Below, piece by piece: positions 1-8,326 of a stretch of 64,000 nt of DNA; the first letter of the stretch is position 1; each line of letters starts with the position of its first letter. This DNA comes from Dehalococcoidia bacterium (GTDB lineage: Bacteria > Chloroflexota > Dehalococcoidia > SM23-28-2 > RBG-16-64-32). The translations under genes were made by a program, and so were the position numbers. The notes beneath the pieces were generated by a model, which was given only the letters and a program-made list of their open reading frames with translations, was not told the DNA's origin and did no database searches. The DNA lies in the NCBI GenBank assembly GCA_030649945.1, contig JAUSFE010000039.1, positions 1-64,000 of the forward strand, given 5' to 3'.

Positions 1-363
1 GGGGGCGACTTGCTAGTGGAGGATGGCTACGAGGAATGGACCGAGGGGCCGCGCCGGGAGCTGCGGGATCTACATAATGAGCTACTGATGGAGCTGAGCC
101 AGCTGTACGCGGCGGCGGGAAAACTCGAACTGGCGGCCGAACGTCTCCAACGTCTGCTCCAGGCCGACCCTCTGGATGAGGACGCTAATCGGTTGATGAT
201 GCGTCTCTACGCCCAGGCTGGTAGTCGCCAGAAGGCCCACCGCCAATATAAGACCTTCCGCGTTGCGCTTCGCCGCGAGATCGGAGCCGCGCCCTCGGAA
301 GAGACGAAGACGCTCAACCGGGATATCCTCGCGGGCAAGGTCGATTCCGTCGGCCGCGCCTGA
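1..363 (+). CDS. C-terminal part of a BTAD/SARP-like transcriptional regulator (5' truncated)
   Basis: The frame is open from base 1 to a TGA at 361, so the gene starts before the window. The visible 120 residues match the bacterial transcriptional activator domain. There is a Leu-Glu-Asp-Gly-Tyr-x-x-Trp entry segment, then TPR-like helices with the pattern A-x-L-x-x-A-x-x-R-L-Q-R-L-L, then the PLDEDANRLMMRLYAQAG block, and the terminal LRREIGAAPSEETKTL helix. This domain normally follows an OmpR-type winged helix in SARP or LuxR-like regulators, but that part lies outside the window. The target genes cannot be inferred. About 225 bp without a gene follow before the next, convergent gene. Confidence 0.85.
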   Translation, partial: GGDLLVEDGYEEWTEGPRRELRDLHNELLMELSQLYAAAGKLELAAERLQRLLQADPLDEDANRLMMRLYAQAGSRQKAHRQYKTFRVALRREIGAAPSEETKTLNRDILAGKVDSVGRA

Positions 364-590
364 TCGGTCACCCAGCTTGACCTGGATCACCTCACCGTGT
401 CTTCCTTACTGCGTTATCGCAGTCTGGTCGCGTCCTTGAAACCATCCAGCGCTCATCGTGTGTCAGCGGGGGCAGCCGACACGATCCCCGCCGGCCGGCG
501 TTTGCGTGAGCCGCCGCAGGGGCTAGTTGCGGCGGAAGACGCCCAAGAGCCGTCCCACCAGGCCCGGGCCCTCCATGAGCCCCGCCGCTC

Positions 591-1409
591 TTACCGCTCG
601 CCGATGTCGAACACGCGGGCGGCGTTTTCGTAGAGGAACATTCGCTTGGCTTCGTCGTCGAGTCCCAGGTCGTCGAGACCTTCGAGGCACCTCTGGGGGG
701 TGAGCATCGGGTAGTTCGTTCCGAACATCACCTTCTTGCGGCCGTTGCCACGCATGTAGTCGGCCAACTCCCTCGGAAACCTGCGCACTGTGTAGGCAGA
801 CGTATCGATGTACACGTTTTCGTACTTCGTCGCGAGGGAGATCATCTCCGCCGTCCACGGGTAGCCGATATGCCCGGCCACTATCTTCAGTTCGGGAAAC
901 TCGAGGGCGACATTGTCGAGATAAGGAATCGGCCGGCCGGGTTCGGAGGGCCGCAGTGGGCCGGTATGGCCGGTTTGGAGACAGAAGGGTACTCCCAGTT
1001 CGACACATTCGGCGTAGATGGGGTAGTAGCGGCGATCGTCCGGTGGAAGGTTCCAGAGCCAGGGGATGACCCGCACGCCCTTGAACCCGAGTTCCCGTAC
1101 GCACCGGCGGATTTCGCGCACCGCCGTGACCGGACGGGCGATATTGGCGGAGGCGATTCCGATGAACCTCTTCGGGTACCGCTCCACGAACGCATGCACC
1201 TCTTCGTTGGTGATCAGGTCGCCGTCCGGGGCGTACCAGGCGCATATCAGGCCGATGTCAACGCCGCCGGCGTCCATCGCTGCGACCGTCATCTCCAGGG
1301 GAAGCTCTTGCGTGGGAACCTCCATCCGCATCCACCTGCGGAGCGAGTCGAACATTTCGTGCCGCAAATGGCGGAGAGTGGGGTGTTGCATCCAGGCATC
1401 GATGATCAA
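591..1409 (-). CDS. Amidohydrolase-2 family metal-dependent hydrolase or decarboxylase
   Basis: The 272-residue protein has the TIM-barrel pattern of the amidohydrolase-2 family (relatives of ACMSD and 4-oxalomesaconate hydratase). Visible family landmarks are His148 in QTGHTG, His180 in VAGHIGYPW, and a C-terminal FGTNYPM segment. Two usual metal ligands look altered. The N-terminal HxH is only AWMQH, with one His, and the usual Asp after the last strand is Asn232. Many uncharacterised family members in environmental genomes seem to share this form, so it may be a distinct subgroup rather than a dead enzyme. The substrate is unknown. It is monocistronic on the minus strand. Confidence 0.8.
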   Translation of the reverse strand: MIIDAWMQHPTLRHLRHEMFDSLRRWMRMEVPTQELPLEMTVAAMDAGGVDIGLICAWYAPDGDLITNEEVHAFVERYPKRFIGIASANIARPVTAVREIRRCVRELGFKGVRVIPWLWNLPPDDRRYYPIYAECVELGVPFCLQTGHTGPLRPSEPGRPIPYLDNVALEFPELKIVAGHIGYPWTAEMISLATKYENVYIDTSAYTVRRFPRELADYMRGNGRKKVMFGTNYPMLTPQRCLEGLDDLGLDDEAKRMFLYENAARVFDIGER

Positions 1410-1478
1410 GAGCGAACTCTCTTTCTGCCGAGAACGTTGAGCGTGCGGTGACCCCGGCGGCCGAGCGCCGGCGGCCGC

Positions 1479-1832
1479 TCAACCCCGCCGGTGGCCGTTG
1501 CCCTCCATCTCCTCGTCTTCGTCCTCGTCGTCCTCGTCGTCTTCGCCCTCGAAGTCCTCGTCTGAGTAGACGGCGGCTTCGCGGCCCGCCCAGACGGTCA
1601 CGACGAAGTCCTCCCGGAAGGGGTCCGTGGTGAGCACGAGCCGTTCGTCGATTTCACTGATCAGGCCGCGCGTGTCCTCCTCGGTAAGGCTCTCCGCGAC
1701 GCACAGCGTACCGTAGGCGACGGAGGGCGAGTAGTGGATGTCGATGCGGCCGATCTCGTCGTCGTCCAGCTCAATGATGTAGCTTTCGGACTGCGCTGTG
1801 CGGCACTCGCGATCAAACTGGTAACCGCTCAA
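1479..1832 (-). CDS. Small acidic hypothetical protein
   Basis: The frame extends further upstream to a GTG at 1868. However, an AGGGAGG ribosome binding site at 1838-1844 lies 5 nt before a TTG at 1830-1832, so TTG is the likely start, giving 117 residues. The body (about 85 residues) reads as a compact alpha/beta protein. It is followed by a very acidic tail, a run of about 18 residues that are nearly all Asp and Glu, ending in NGHRRG. No family was recognised. The gene stands alone between the amidohydrolase and proA, and no function is proposed. Confidence 0.65.
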   Translation of the reverse strand: MSGYQFDRECRTAQSESYIIELDDDEIGRIDIHYSPSVAYGTLCVAESLTEEDTRGLISEIDERLVLTTDPFREDFVVTVWAGREAAVYSDEDFEGEDDEDDEDEDEEMEGNGHRRG

Positions 1833-2055
1833 GGAAGCCTCCCTTCGGGCAGAGGTGATGGTTCGCACTCTGCTGGTTGAAGCCAGCCGCTACGGCGCCC
1901 AGGGCAACCGTGGCCGGCGGGCGATGGCAGGGCAAGAAGGACCGGGGGGACGGGATCACGTGATAAGGATAGCGTGTCGCAGTGCCGGTTGAAACCCGCA
2001 GGCACCAGGGCGCATCTGGCGCCGTATCAGCCGGGCCGTCCTGAACGCGAGGGGG

Positions 2056-3339
2056 TCAGGCGGGCCTGATCTGTCCGTTGCCGAAGACGATCCACTTGTA
2101 CGTGGTGATCTCCCGCAACCCCACCGGCCCGCGCGCGATCGTCTTCTGGGTGGAGTCGATGATCTCGGCGCCCAGGCCGAACTGCCCGCCGTCCGTGAAC
2201 TGCGTGCTGGCGTTGACGTAGACGACGGCCGAGTCCACCTCGTCCAGGAAGCGCATGGCGGCGGAGTAGTCCTCCGTGATGATCGCCTCGGAGTGGCCGG
2301 TGCCGTAGGTGTAGATATGCTCCAGGGCGTCGTCGAGAGAGTCCACCACCTTCACGGCCGCCACCAGCGCCAGGAACTCCCTGCCGAAGTCGTCCGGGGC
2401 CGCCGGCTTTGCGTTAAGCCCTGGGACCTCCGCCTGGGTCAGGATGCGCAGCGCCCGCTCGTCGCAGCGCATTTCGACGCCGGCCTCGCTCCAGGCGCGG
2501 GCGATCTCCGGCAGCGCCTGCGGGGCGATCTGCTCGTGGACGAGCAGGGTGTCCAGCGCGTTGCAGATGCTATAGCGGCGGGTCTTGGCGTTGTGGACGA
2601 TGGGGACCGCCTTCGCCAGGTCGGCTGCCTTATCAACATAAGTGTGGCAGACGCCGATGCCCCCTGTCAGCACGGGCATCGTCGCGTTCTCCGCCACGAA
2701 GCGGATGAGCTCCGCGCCGCCGCGGGGCACGACCAGATCGATGTACTGCTTCATCTTCAGCATCTCGCTGATCAGCGCGCGGTCCGTGTTCTCGATCAGT
2801 TGTACGGCCTCTTGCGGCACGCCCGCGGCGCCTATCGCCTCGCGGATAACGGCGGCCAGCGCGCGGTTGGAGTGGATGGCCTCCTTGCCGCCGCGCAGGA
2901 TACAGGCGTTGCCGGACTTGAGGGAGAGAGAGGCGATATCCACGGTGACGTTGGGGCGGCTCTCGAAGATGGCAGCGATGACCCCTAGGGGCACCCGGCG
3001 CCGCCCGACCTGCAGGCCGTTGGGCAGCGTCCGCATGTCGATCATCTCGCCCACGGGATCCGGCAGCCCGGCGACGGTGCGGACGTCGCCGGCGATGCCC
3101 TCGATCTTGCCGCGAGAGAGGGTGAGGCGGTCGATGACGGCCGGCGACAGGCCCGCCTCCTGCCCGCCCTGCACGTCGTGCCCGTTGGCGCGCAGGACAT
3201 CGTCCGCGCGGTCCAGCAGGGCGTCGGCAACGGCGAGGAGGGCGCGGTTCTTTACTGCGGTGGAGGCGCGCGCCAGCTCGCGCGAGGCCCTCTTCGCGGC
3301 CTCGCCCTTGGTCTGCAGTTCGTTTGTGGTGGTGGTCAC
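2056..3339 (-). CDS. proA: Gamma-glutamyl phosphate reductase
   Basis: ProA reduces gamma-glutamyl phosphate to glutamate 5-semialdehyde with NADPH, the second step of proline synthesis in the cytoplasm. The 427-residue length is normal for the family. The substrate segment FESRPNVT is at about 125-132, KSGNACILRGGKEA is at about 141-154, and the catalytic Cys231 sits in GIGVCHTYVD. The start is GTG, preceded by GGAG. It is the last gene of the minus-strand set proB, thiolase-like, DUF35, bS22-like, proA, and follows the small bS22-like gene by 42 bp. Confidence 0.97.
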   Translation of the reverse strand: MTTTTNELQTKGEAAKRASRELARASTAVKNRALLAVADALLDRADDVLRANGHDVQGGQEAGLSPAVIDRLTLSRGKIEGIAGDVRTVAGLPDPVGEMIDMRTLPNGLQVGRRRVPLGVIAAIFESRPNVTVDIASLSLKSGNACILRGGKEAIHSNRALAAVIREAIGAAGVPQEAVQLIENTDRALISEMLKMKQYIDLVVPRGGAELIRFVAENATMPVLTGGIGVCHTYVDKAADLAKAVPIVHNAKTRRYSICNALDTLLVHEQIAPQALPEIARAWSEAGVEMRCDERALRILTQAEVPGLNAKPAAPDDFGREFLALVAAVKVVDSLDDALEHIYTYGTGHSEAIITEDYSAAMRFLDEVDSAVVYVNASTQFTDGGQFGLGAEIIDSTQKTIARGPVGLREITTYKWIVFGNGQIRPA

Positions 3340-3381
3340 GCCTGACTCCGGCGACGCACTAACTGCAGCGCCGGCTCCCGC

Positions 3382-3477
3382 TTACCCGTGCCGGCGCTGC
3401 CAGCGGGTCTTCTTCAGCATCTTGCGGTGCTTGTGCTTGCTTATCTTCTTGCGCCGCTTCTTTACAACAGACCCCAT
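3382..3477 (-). CDS. bS22 / AURKAIP1-COX24-type small basic ribosomal peptide (31 aa)
   Basis: This ORF is below usual gene-calling length. Its ATG is preceded by GGAGGT with a 4-nt spacer. The peptide begins MGSVVKKRRKKISKHKHRKM and ends LKKTRWQRRHG. That is the pattern of the short actinobacterial and chloroflexal AURKAIP1/COX24-domain proteins (MGSVxKKRRKRxxxKKHRKxxRKTRxQRR), related to mitochondrial mS38 and the mycobacterial bS22 described on the 30S subunit near the decoding region. Family assignment rests on the motif alone. It lies between a DUF35 gene and proA in the same orientation and may be co-transcribed with them. Confidence 0.8.
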   Translation of the reverse strand: MGSVVKKRRKKISKHKHRKMLKKTRWQRRHG

Positions 3478-3544
3478 TCAACCTCCGATGGGACAAGTTT
3501 CAGGGGACAGAAGCGCAGCCCCTGCCCCTTGGCGTTTCTCTGCT

Positions 3545-3964
3545 CTATGCTGGCTGGAACTTGAGGAGCGTGATCTCAGCCGTGATGTCATGGTAAGAGG
3601 CTTTGACCGGCATGTCTACCCTGGCGTCCTCCGGCCGGCAGCGCACGATGTTCGCCGTGACGCGCACGCCCTCTTCCAGCTCCACTATGGCGAATAGGTA
3701 CGGCACGTCCTCCTGGAACGCCGGGTTCATCGCCCGGCGCACTACCGTATACGAATACACCGTGCCGCGCCCGCTTGCCCTCACCCACTCCAGACGCTCG
3801 CAGAGGCAGAAGGGGCACAGGCGCCGCGGGTAGAAGACGTAGCGCCGGCACTCCAGGCATCGCGGCAATCGCACCTCGCGCGCCCGCAGCCCCTCCCAGA
3901 ACGGCCGCGAGACCGCGGACGGCGCCGGGATAGGCTTCCGATATTCTGGAGGCGCTTCGCTCAT
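3545..3964 (-). CDS. DUF35 (Zn-ribbon plus OB-fold) acyl-CoA-binding partner of the adjacent thiolase-like protein
   Basis: The 139-residue protein has an N-terminal helix (PFWEGLRAREVRLPRC), a rubredoxin-like Zn ribbon with Cys pairs in PRCLECRRY and RLCPFCLCE, and an OB fold starting at GRGTVYSYTVV. This is the DUF35 architecture, whose members form complexes with thiolase-fold enzymes such as the ChsH2-Ltp2 aldolase of steroid side-chain breakdown. The upstream gene, 48 bp away on the same strand, is a thiolase-like protein, as expected for such a pair. The pair is inserted between proB and proA, an unusual place. Confidence 0.88.
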   Translation of the reverse strand: MSEAPPEYRKPIPAPSAVSRPFWEGLRAREVRLPRCLECRRYVFYPRRLCPFCLCERLEWVRASGRGTVYSYTVVRRAMNPAFQEDVPYLFAIVELEEGVRVTANIVRCRPEDARVDMPVKASYHDITAEITLLKFQPA

Positions 3965-3967
3965 CGC

Positions 3968-4000
3968 TGACCCCTTGACCCTTGACCCTTGACCCTGTGC
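3968..4000. repeat. Heptamer tandem repeat (CCCTTGA type)
   Basis: Short run of the 7-bp unit CCCTTGA in the 48-bp gap between the DUF35 gene and the thiolase-like gene. The same unit forms a longer array at 9201-9303. Confidence 0.75.
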
Positions 4001-4012
4001 CCTGTCCCGTCC

Positions 4013-5191
4013 CTATGTCCCCAACACCAGCGACACCTGCTCGCTCATGATGCCGCCGTTGCCGTTCACGAAGGCCAGCTCGCAATCGCGCACCTGGCGC
4101 TTCCCGGCGCGCCCCTGCAGTTGGCGCACGGCCTCTGTCACGTGGGACATCCCGCCGGCCAGCCCGGGCTGCCCGAAGGACAGCTGCCCCCCGTGCGTGT
4201 TCAGCGGCAGGTCCCCGGCATAGGTCAGGTCGTGCTCCTCCACGAAGGGCCCGCCCTTGCCCTTCGGGCAGAAGCCGGCGTCCTCCAGGGTGATCAGCAC
4301 GGTGATGGTGTAGCAGTCGTAAACCGAAATGAGGTCGATGTCGCCGTGCGCCACGCCGGCCATCTCCAGCGCGCGCGGTGCGCAGATAGCGATCGGCGAG
4401 GTGGTGATGGTATCGAACTGCGAGAGCATGATGCCGCGGGAGGCCTCGGCGGCGCCCAGCAGCCAGACGGGCGCCCGCGGCGCTGCCCCGGCCAGGTCAG
4501 GCGCAACGACGACGATGGCCGCCCCGCCGGTGCACGGCCGCACGATCTCCAGCAGGTGCAGCGGGTCCACCACCAGCGGCGACGCCAGCACGTCGTCCAC
4601 GGTGATCTGCTTGCCGTAGTAAAGGGCGTCCGGGTTGGCGCAGGCGTTGGTGCGCTGGTCCACGGCGATCTTCGCCAGCTGTCGCCCGGTCGTCCCGTGC
4701 TCGTGCATGTGCCGCATGGCGATGAGCGCGTAGCCGGAGTTGACGCCCATGGGGCCGTATGGCACTTCGAACTCCCGGTAGGGGAGCTGCTGCACCGGCC
4801 GCCGCGCCCGCGGCGCCCGCGGCGCGTAGAACGTCTCCACGTCTGACGCCTCGCCCGTGACGCAGAGCACGGCCCGGCAGAGGCCGGACTGGATGGCCGC
4901 GGCGGCCCGCCAGACCATGCCGCAGGCAGACGCGCCTCCCAGGTCCACGACGTTGCCGTACCCCGGGTGGATGTTCAGGTACTCGCCCAGGATGGAGGGC
5001 CACATCGCCGCCTGCTCGGTGATGGGCGGCGCCACCAGCAGGCCGTCGATCTCCGGCGTGGTGAGCCCGGCGTCCAGGATCGCCTCGCGCGCGACCTCGG
5101 TCCAGATGCCGAGCGTGCTCTTGCCGTCCGGCGACCGTGACGGCCGCATCTCGCCGATGCCGGTGATGGCCGCGCTACGCTTCAGGGTCAT
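4013..5191 (-). CDS. Thiolase-fold protein of the SCP2/Ltp2-like type
   Basis: The 392-residue protein has the thiolase fold typical of the SCP-x/lipid-transfer group. It differs from true thiolases at key sites. The usual HD-C/A-F motif is YDCYTITV, and the GHP-x-GATG loop is replaced by GQPGLAGGM, so the catalytic His is missing. The NTHGGQLS segment and the Tyr in YDCYT recall Ltp2-type retro-aldolases, which need a DUF35 partner. Such a partner is encoded 48 bp downstream. The most likely role is carbon-carbon bond cleavage or formation on a CoA thioester rather than classical thiolysis. The substrate is unknown. Confidence 0.82.
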   Translation of the reverse strand: MTLKRSAAITGIGEMRPSRSPDGKSTLGIWTEVAREAILDAGLTTPEIDGLLVAPPITEQAAMWPSILGEYLNIHPGYGNVVDLGGASACGMVWRAAAAIQSGLCRAVLCVTGEASDVETFYAPRAPRARRPVQQLPYREFEVPYGPMGVNSGYALIAMRHMHEHGTTGRQLAKIAVDQRTNACANPDALYYGKQITVDDVLASPLVVDPLHLLEIVRPCTGGAAIVVVAPDLAGAAPRAPVWLLGAAEASRGIMLSQFDTITTSPIAICAPRALEMAGVAHGDIDLISVYDCYTITVLITLEDAGFCPKGKGGPFVEEHDLTYAGDLPLNTHGGQLSFGQPGLAGGMSHVTEAVRQLQGRAGKRQVRDCELAFVNGNGGIMSEQVSLVLGT

Positions 5192-5231
5192 TGGACTTGG
5201 TAGTCGCTAGTTCCCAGTTCCTCGTCGCTCG

Positions 5232-6395
5232 TCACAGCAGCACCAGGTTGTTCCGGTGCAGCACCTCGCCGCCGTAGTGGTGCCCCAGCACCTCCTCGAT
5301 CTTGTCTGTGCGCAGCCCGCGGATGCGCAGCACCTCTTCCGAGCTGTAGTTGGCGATGCCGCAGGCGATGCGGTTGCCCTCGGGGTCGATGACGCAGACG
5401 GCCTGCCCGCGCTGGAACGTCCCTTCCACGTCCCTGACACCGGCCGGCAGCAGGCTGCGCTTGTCCTCGCGCAGGACCTTCGCGGCGCCGCCGTCCACGA
5501 TGATGCTGCCCTTGATGGACAGGCCCGCCAGCATCCAGCGTTTGCGGCTCTCCATGCGGTCCACGGCGGCCGGAAACAGCGTACCCACCGTCTCGCCCGC
5601 CGCCAGCCGGACCAGGATTTCCGGCTCCTTGCCGGCGGCGATGATCATGTCCGTGCCGCCGGCGGTGGCCAGCTTCGCCGCCTGCAGCTTCGTGGCCATG
5701 CCGCCCACGCCGGACTCGCTGGAGGTGTCCCGCGCCAGCGCCCTGATGCGCGCGTCTATGCGGTCCACGCGCGGGATCAGCTCCGCCGCCGGGTCCAGCC
5801 GGGGATCGGCCGTGTGCAGCCCGCCGGTGTCCGTGAGAAGCACCAGTAAGTCCGCATCCACGAGGTTGGCGACGAGCGCCGAGAGGTTATCGTTGTCGCC
5901 GATCTTGGCGCCCTCGATCTCGTCGATGGCCACCACGTCGTTCTCGTTGATGATGGGGGCGACGCGCAGCTCCAGCATGGCCAGCAGGGTGTTGCGGGCG
6001 TTCAGGTACCCCTGCCTGTCCGCCAGGTCGCGGCGCGTGAGCAGGGTCTGCGCCACGGTGATGCCGTGCCGGGCGAACAGCTCCTGGTAGGCCTGCATCA
6101 GGTCGCTCTGGCCCACGGCGGCCAGGACCTGGCGGAAGGGCATGTCCTTGCGGTCTTTGCGGATGCCAAGGCGGTGGCGCCCGGCGGCGATGGCGCCGGA
6201 GGTAACGATGATGACCTCCGCCCCGCGCTGGTGCAGCCGCGCCACCTGGCCGGCGAGCGCCGACATCACCTCCACGTCAAGCTTGTCGGTGCCTGCGGTG
6301 AGGACGTTGGTGCCGAACTTGGCGACGATGCGGCGATAGCGCAACGGCCGCGCGTGATCGCCGGTGTTCCCTCTGCCCTGATCGGGTTTTGCCAT
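5232..6395 (-). CDS. proB: Glutamate 5-kinase
   Basis: ProB phosphorylates glutamate in the first step of proline synthesis. The chosen start gives MAKPDQGRG and 387 residues; a longer in-frame extension to 6464 is not supported. The amino-acid kinase domain shows VAKFGTNVL near the N-terminus, NENDVVAIDEI, and GDNDNLSALVA. The last 90 or so residues form a PUA domain, as in the long ProB form, which is feedback-inhibited by proline in other bacteria. It is the first gene of the minus-strand group that ends with proA, and a consensus -10 lies 31 bp upstream. Confidence 0.96.
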   Translation of the reverse strand: MAKPDQGRGNTGDHARPLRYRRIVAKFGTNVLTAGTDKLDVEVMSALAGQVARLHQRGAEVIIVTSGAIAAGRHRLGIRKDRKDMPFRQVLAAVGQSDLMQAYQELFARHGITVAQTLLTRRDLADRQGYLNARNTLLAMLELRVAPIINENDVVAIDEIEGAKIGDNDNLSALVANLVDADLLVLLTDTGGLHTADPRLDPAAELIPRVDRIDARIRALARDTSSESGVGGMATKLQAAKLATAGGTDMIIAAGKEPEILVRLAAGETVGTLFPAAVDRMESRKRWMLAGLSIKGSIIVDGGAAKVLREDKRSLLPAGVRDVEGTFQRGQAVCVIDPEGNRIACGIANYSSEEVLRIRGLRTDKIEEVLGHHYGGEVLHRNNLVLL

Positions 6396-6425
6396 AGCTG
6401 CGCCTAATCGCGAATGTGTCTTAGC

Positions 6426-6431
6426 ATTATA
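6426..6431 (-). promoter_or_regulatory. -10 box for proB
   Basis: A perfect TATAAT on the minus strand lies about 31 bp before the proB ATG. No convincing -35 is seen 16-18 bp upstream. Confidence 0.55.
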
Positions 6432-6580
6432 CCGTCGGCGCCCGGCTGCCGGTAGAGGCGCCACCGCATCGCAGGCGCCCCTGCGGGCGCGCCTACCGCC
6501 TTCCCCGGCGCAGGCATTGGTCTTCGCCCTGACGCCGCCTTGTGATACATTCCTGCGTGAACCTGAAGAAGAGGGAAATC

Positions 6581-7357
6581 ATGCGCTTTCTCACGCTTGT
6601 CCTGGGGCTCGCCGTTCTCCTGCTCGTGGCGGTCGCCGGCGCCAGTCAACCGCCCAGCGCGCAGGCGCAGGCCCCCACGGTCACGTACATGTCCCTGCAG
6701 GACGGGGACGTGCTCGCGGAGCCGGCCGTCTTTATCCAGATGTGCTTCGCTCAGCCCGTCAACATCCGGGACCTGGACAAGGGCGGCGACTTCAAGTTCG
6801 AGATGTTGAGGCCGGACCAGCTCGGCATGGGGCTGCAGATCGTATTTCAGTTGGACGGCTTCGGCGTCGCCGTCTACCCCGGGTCCGCGGGCGGCGAGAC
6901 GGCCGGCGAGTGGACGTTTAAGTGGCGCCTGACGAACCCCGACACGCTGGAGCCGGCCGAGGGCACCCTGCAGTTCACGGTTGATCCGGGCGGCCAGCCG
7001 GTACCGAAGAAGACGCCGCCGGCCTGTCTCACAGGGGGCGCTACGGTTGCCCCTTCCCCCGTGACCACCGCCGGCCCCGCGGCCACCGGCCAGTCCACGG
7101 CCACCCCGGCGCGCAGCGCGGCCGCCAGCCCGGTGCGCAGCGCGGCCGCCAGCCCCACGGCTTCTCCCGGAGGCGGGAGCGCGGGCGAGAGCGACGATGG
7201 ACCGGACATACTGCTGCTCTCCCTGTTGACGGTGGGTGCCGCCGGGGGCGCGGCGGTTATCGCGCTCATCGGCTACCTGGTACGCCGGCGCGTGGGCTTC
7301 TGGCTGCACCGTCCGCCGCCCGGCGGCGGGGCTGCCGGCGGCCCCCAGGATCACTAG
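6581..7357 (+). CDS. Secreted membrane-anchored protein with CopC/Ig-like domain and Ala/Thr/Ser/Pro linker
   Basis: The start is the ATG at 6581, preceded by AGAGGGAAATC; an upstream ATG at 6542 would place charged residues before the signal. The 258-residue protein has a signal peptide ending near AQAQA (about residue 32). A beta-rich domain of about 110 residues follows, whose opening (SLQDGDVL.EPAVFIQMCFAQPV) recalls CopC-like folds. Then comes a 70-residue linker with repeated ARSAAASPV units, one transmembrane helix at about 213-238, and a short basic tail. It is probably attached to the outer face of the cytoplasmic membrane. Function is unknown. Its TAG stop is the left border of an inserted repeat element. 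Confidence 0.75.
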   Translation: MRFLTLVLGLAVLLLVAVAGASQPPSAQAQAPTVTYMSLQDGDVLAEPAVFIQMCFAQPVNIRDLDKGGDFKFEMLRPDQLGMGLQIVFQLDGFGVAVYPGSAGGETAGEWTFKWRLTNPDTLEPAEGTLQFTVDPGGQPVPKKTPPACLTGGATVAPSPVTTAGPAATGQSTATPARSAAASPVRSAAASPTASPGGGSAGESDDGPDILLLSLLTVGAAGGAAVIALIGYLVRRRVGFWLHRPPPGGGAAGGPQDH

Positions 7358-7593
7358 TGTAGTCTCTCGCAAATAGCTTGACTGTATCCCGTGGTACGTT
7401 GAGCGCGACCCCCATCCCGTGTTGTCATCCTGAGCGCGACGACATCTGCCACGTGGCCCTGCGCAGCTTCGCGAAGGGATCTGGGGTGGGGCAGACCTGC
7501 GAGCGAGGGGCGATGGCCCGCCCGGACCCCCAGTGTACCGTCTCTTTCTTCAAAGGTGCGCCGCTGTAAAGCTATTCTTGAGACACTACACTA
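7355..7593. mobile_element. MITE-like element B1, TA-flanked, inserted at a stop codon
   Basis: The element is 239 bp including both TA borders. The left end reads TA then GTGTAGTCTCTCGCAAATAG. The right end, read inward, is TA then GTGTAGTGTCTCAAGAATAG, so the ends form an imperfect terminal inverted repeat of about 23 bp. The outside bases are C on the left and G on the right, so the inferred empty target is CTAG. Inside is a copy of a dispersed TGTCATCCTGAGCG...GATCTGGGG repeat. The first three bases are also the stop codon of the upstream gene. No transposase ORF is present, so mobilisation would be in trans. Confidence 0.75.
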
Positions 7594-7639
7594 GAGAGGA
7601 GGCCGTACGGGGCACGTCTCGCACCTGCCCGGCGCGGGG

Positions 7640-7672
7640 AAAACGAAACGCCCCCCGCAGCGCGAGGGGCGG
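7640..7672 (-). terminator. Rho-independent terminator of the MerR-family gene
   Basis: On the minus strand a CGCCCC/GGGGCG stem (7649-7672) with an 11-nt GC-rich loop region is followed by TTTCGTTTT. It lies just after the MerR gene ends at 7696. Confidence 0.75.
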
Positions 7673-7695
7673 ACGGTGCGCGGGCCGTGTTTTAG

Positions 7696-8163
7696 TCAGC
7701 TGAGGGCGACGGCCGCCTTCTCGTCCAGCTGCTCCAGTTCCTTCCTCCAGCGCTCGAACGTCTTCAAGCGTTCTTCCAGCTGCGCCTTCATCTCCGCCAT
7801 CTGCTCAGTCTTCTGCTTCACGATGGCGTACTGCGCGTGGACGACTTCGATGGCCCGCTCCAGTTGACGCTTCTTCTCCGCAATGCCCGCCTCCGGGCGA
7901 TACTGCGCCTTCAGCTCGCGCAGGATTTCGCCCGCGTCCACCATGTCCTTAATGTCCGCCAGGCTGATCCCCAGCAGGTCCTGCAGGCGGCGGATCTGCT
8001 TCACGCGCTTGACGTCGTCCTCTGAGTACAGGCGGAAGCCGCCGTCCATGCGGCTGGGCGGCTTCAGGAGGCCCTTCTCCTCATAGAAGCGCAGCGTCCG
8101 CTGGGTGACGCCGGTGCGTTCCGCCACTTCGCCAATCTGTAGATAGGCTTCGCTTTCAGACAC
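7696..8163 (-). CDS. MerR family transcriptional regulator
   Basis: The 155-residue protein has an N-terminal MerR winged helix: YLQIGEVAERTGVTQRTLRFYEEKGLL at about 7-33, followed by GGFRLYSEDDVKRVKQIRRLQDLLGISL. From about residue 85 onward it is a long amphipathic coiled coil, the usual dimerisation arm. There is no obvious C-terminal ligand domain and no metal-binding Cys, so it is not a classic metal sensor. The gene has its own strong promoter, and an imperfect CTTGAC...GTTAAG repeat spans that promoter's -35 and spacer. Autoregulation is therefore likely. A terminator closes the gene, which appears monocistronic. Confidence 0.9.
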   Translation of the reverse strand: MSESEAYLQIGEVAERTGVTQRTLRFYEEKGLLKPPSRMDGGFRLYSEDDVKRVKQIRRLQDLLGISLADIKDMVDAGEILRELKAQYRPEAGIAEKKRQLERAIEVVHAQYAIVKQKTEQMAEMKAQLEERLKTFERWRKELEQLDEKAAVALS

Positions 8164-8213
8164 CGCACGCTCCTTGGGGGGAATATATACTGGCAGCCCG
8201 TTGCTTGAATCGC

Positions 8214-8242
8214 AGTATAGGCGGACTTAACCCCTACGTCAA
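8214..8242 (-). promoter_or_regulatory. Promoter of the MerR gene with overlapping imperfect palindrome
   Basis: On the minus strand there is TTGACG, a 17-bp spacer, then TATACT. The segment CTTGAC-N6-GTTAAG covers the -35 and the start of the spacer and is a candidate MerR-family operator. Confidence 0.75.
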
Positions 8243-8326
8243 GGTTATAGTGGCGCGCCGGGGCTTAGAAAGGTGGAAGCCGGAAGCCGGGGAGTAGCGG
8301 ACTCAGGTGGCGCCCGGTCGGCGCGC

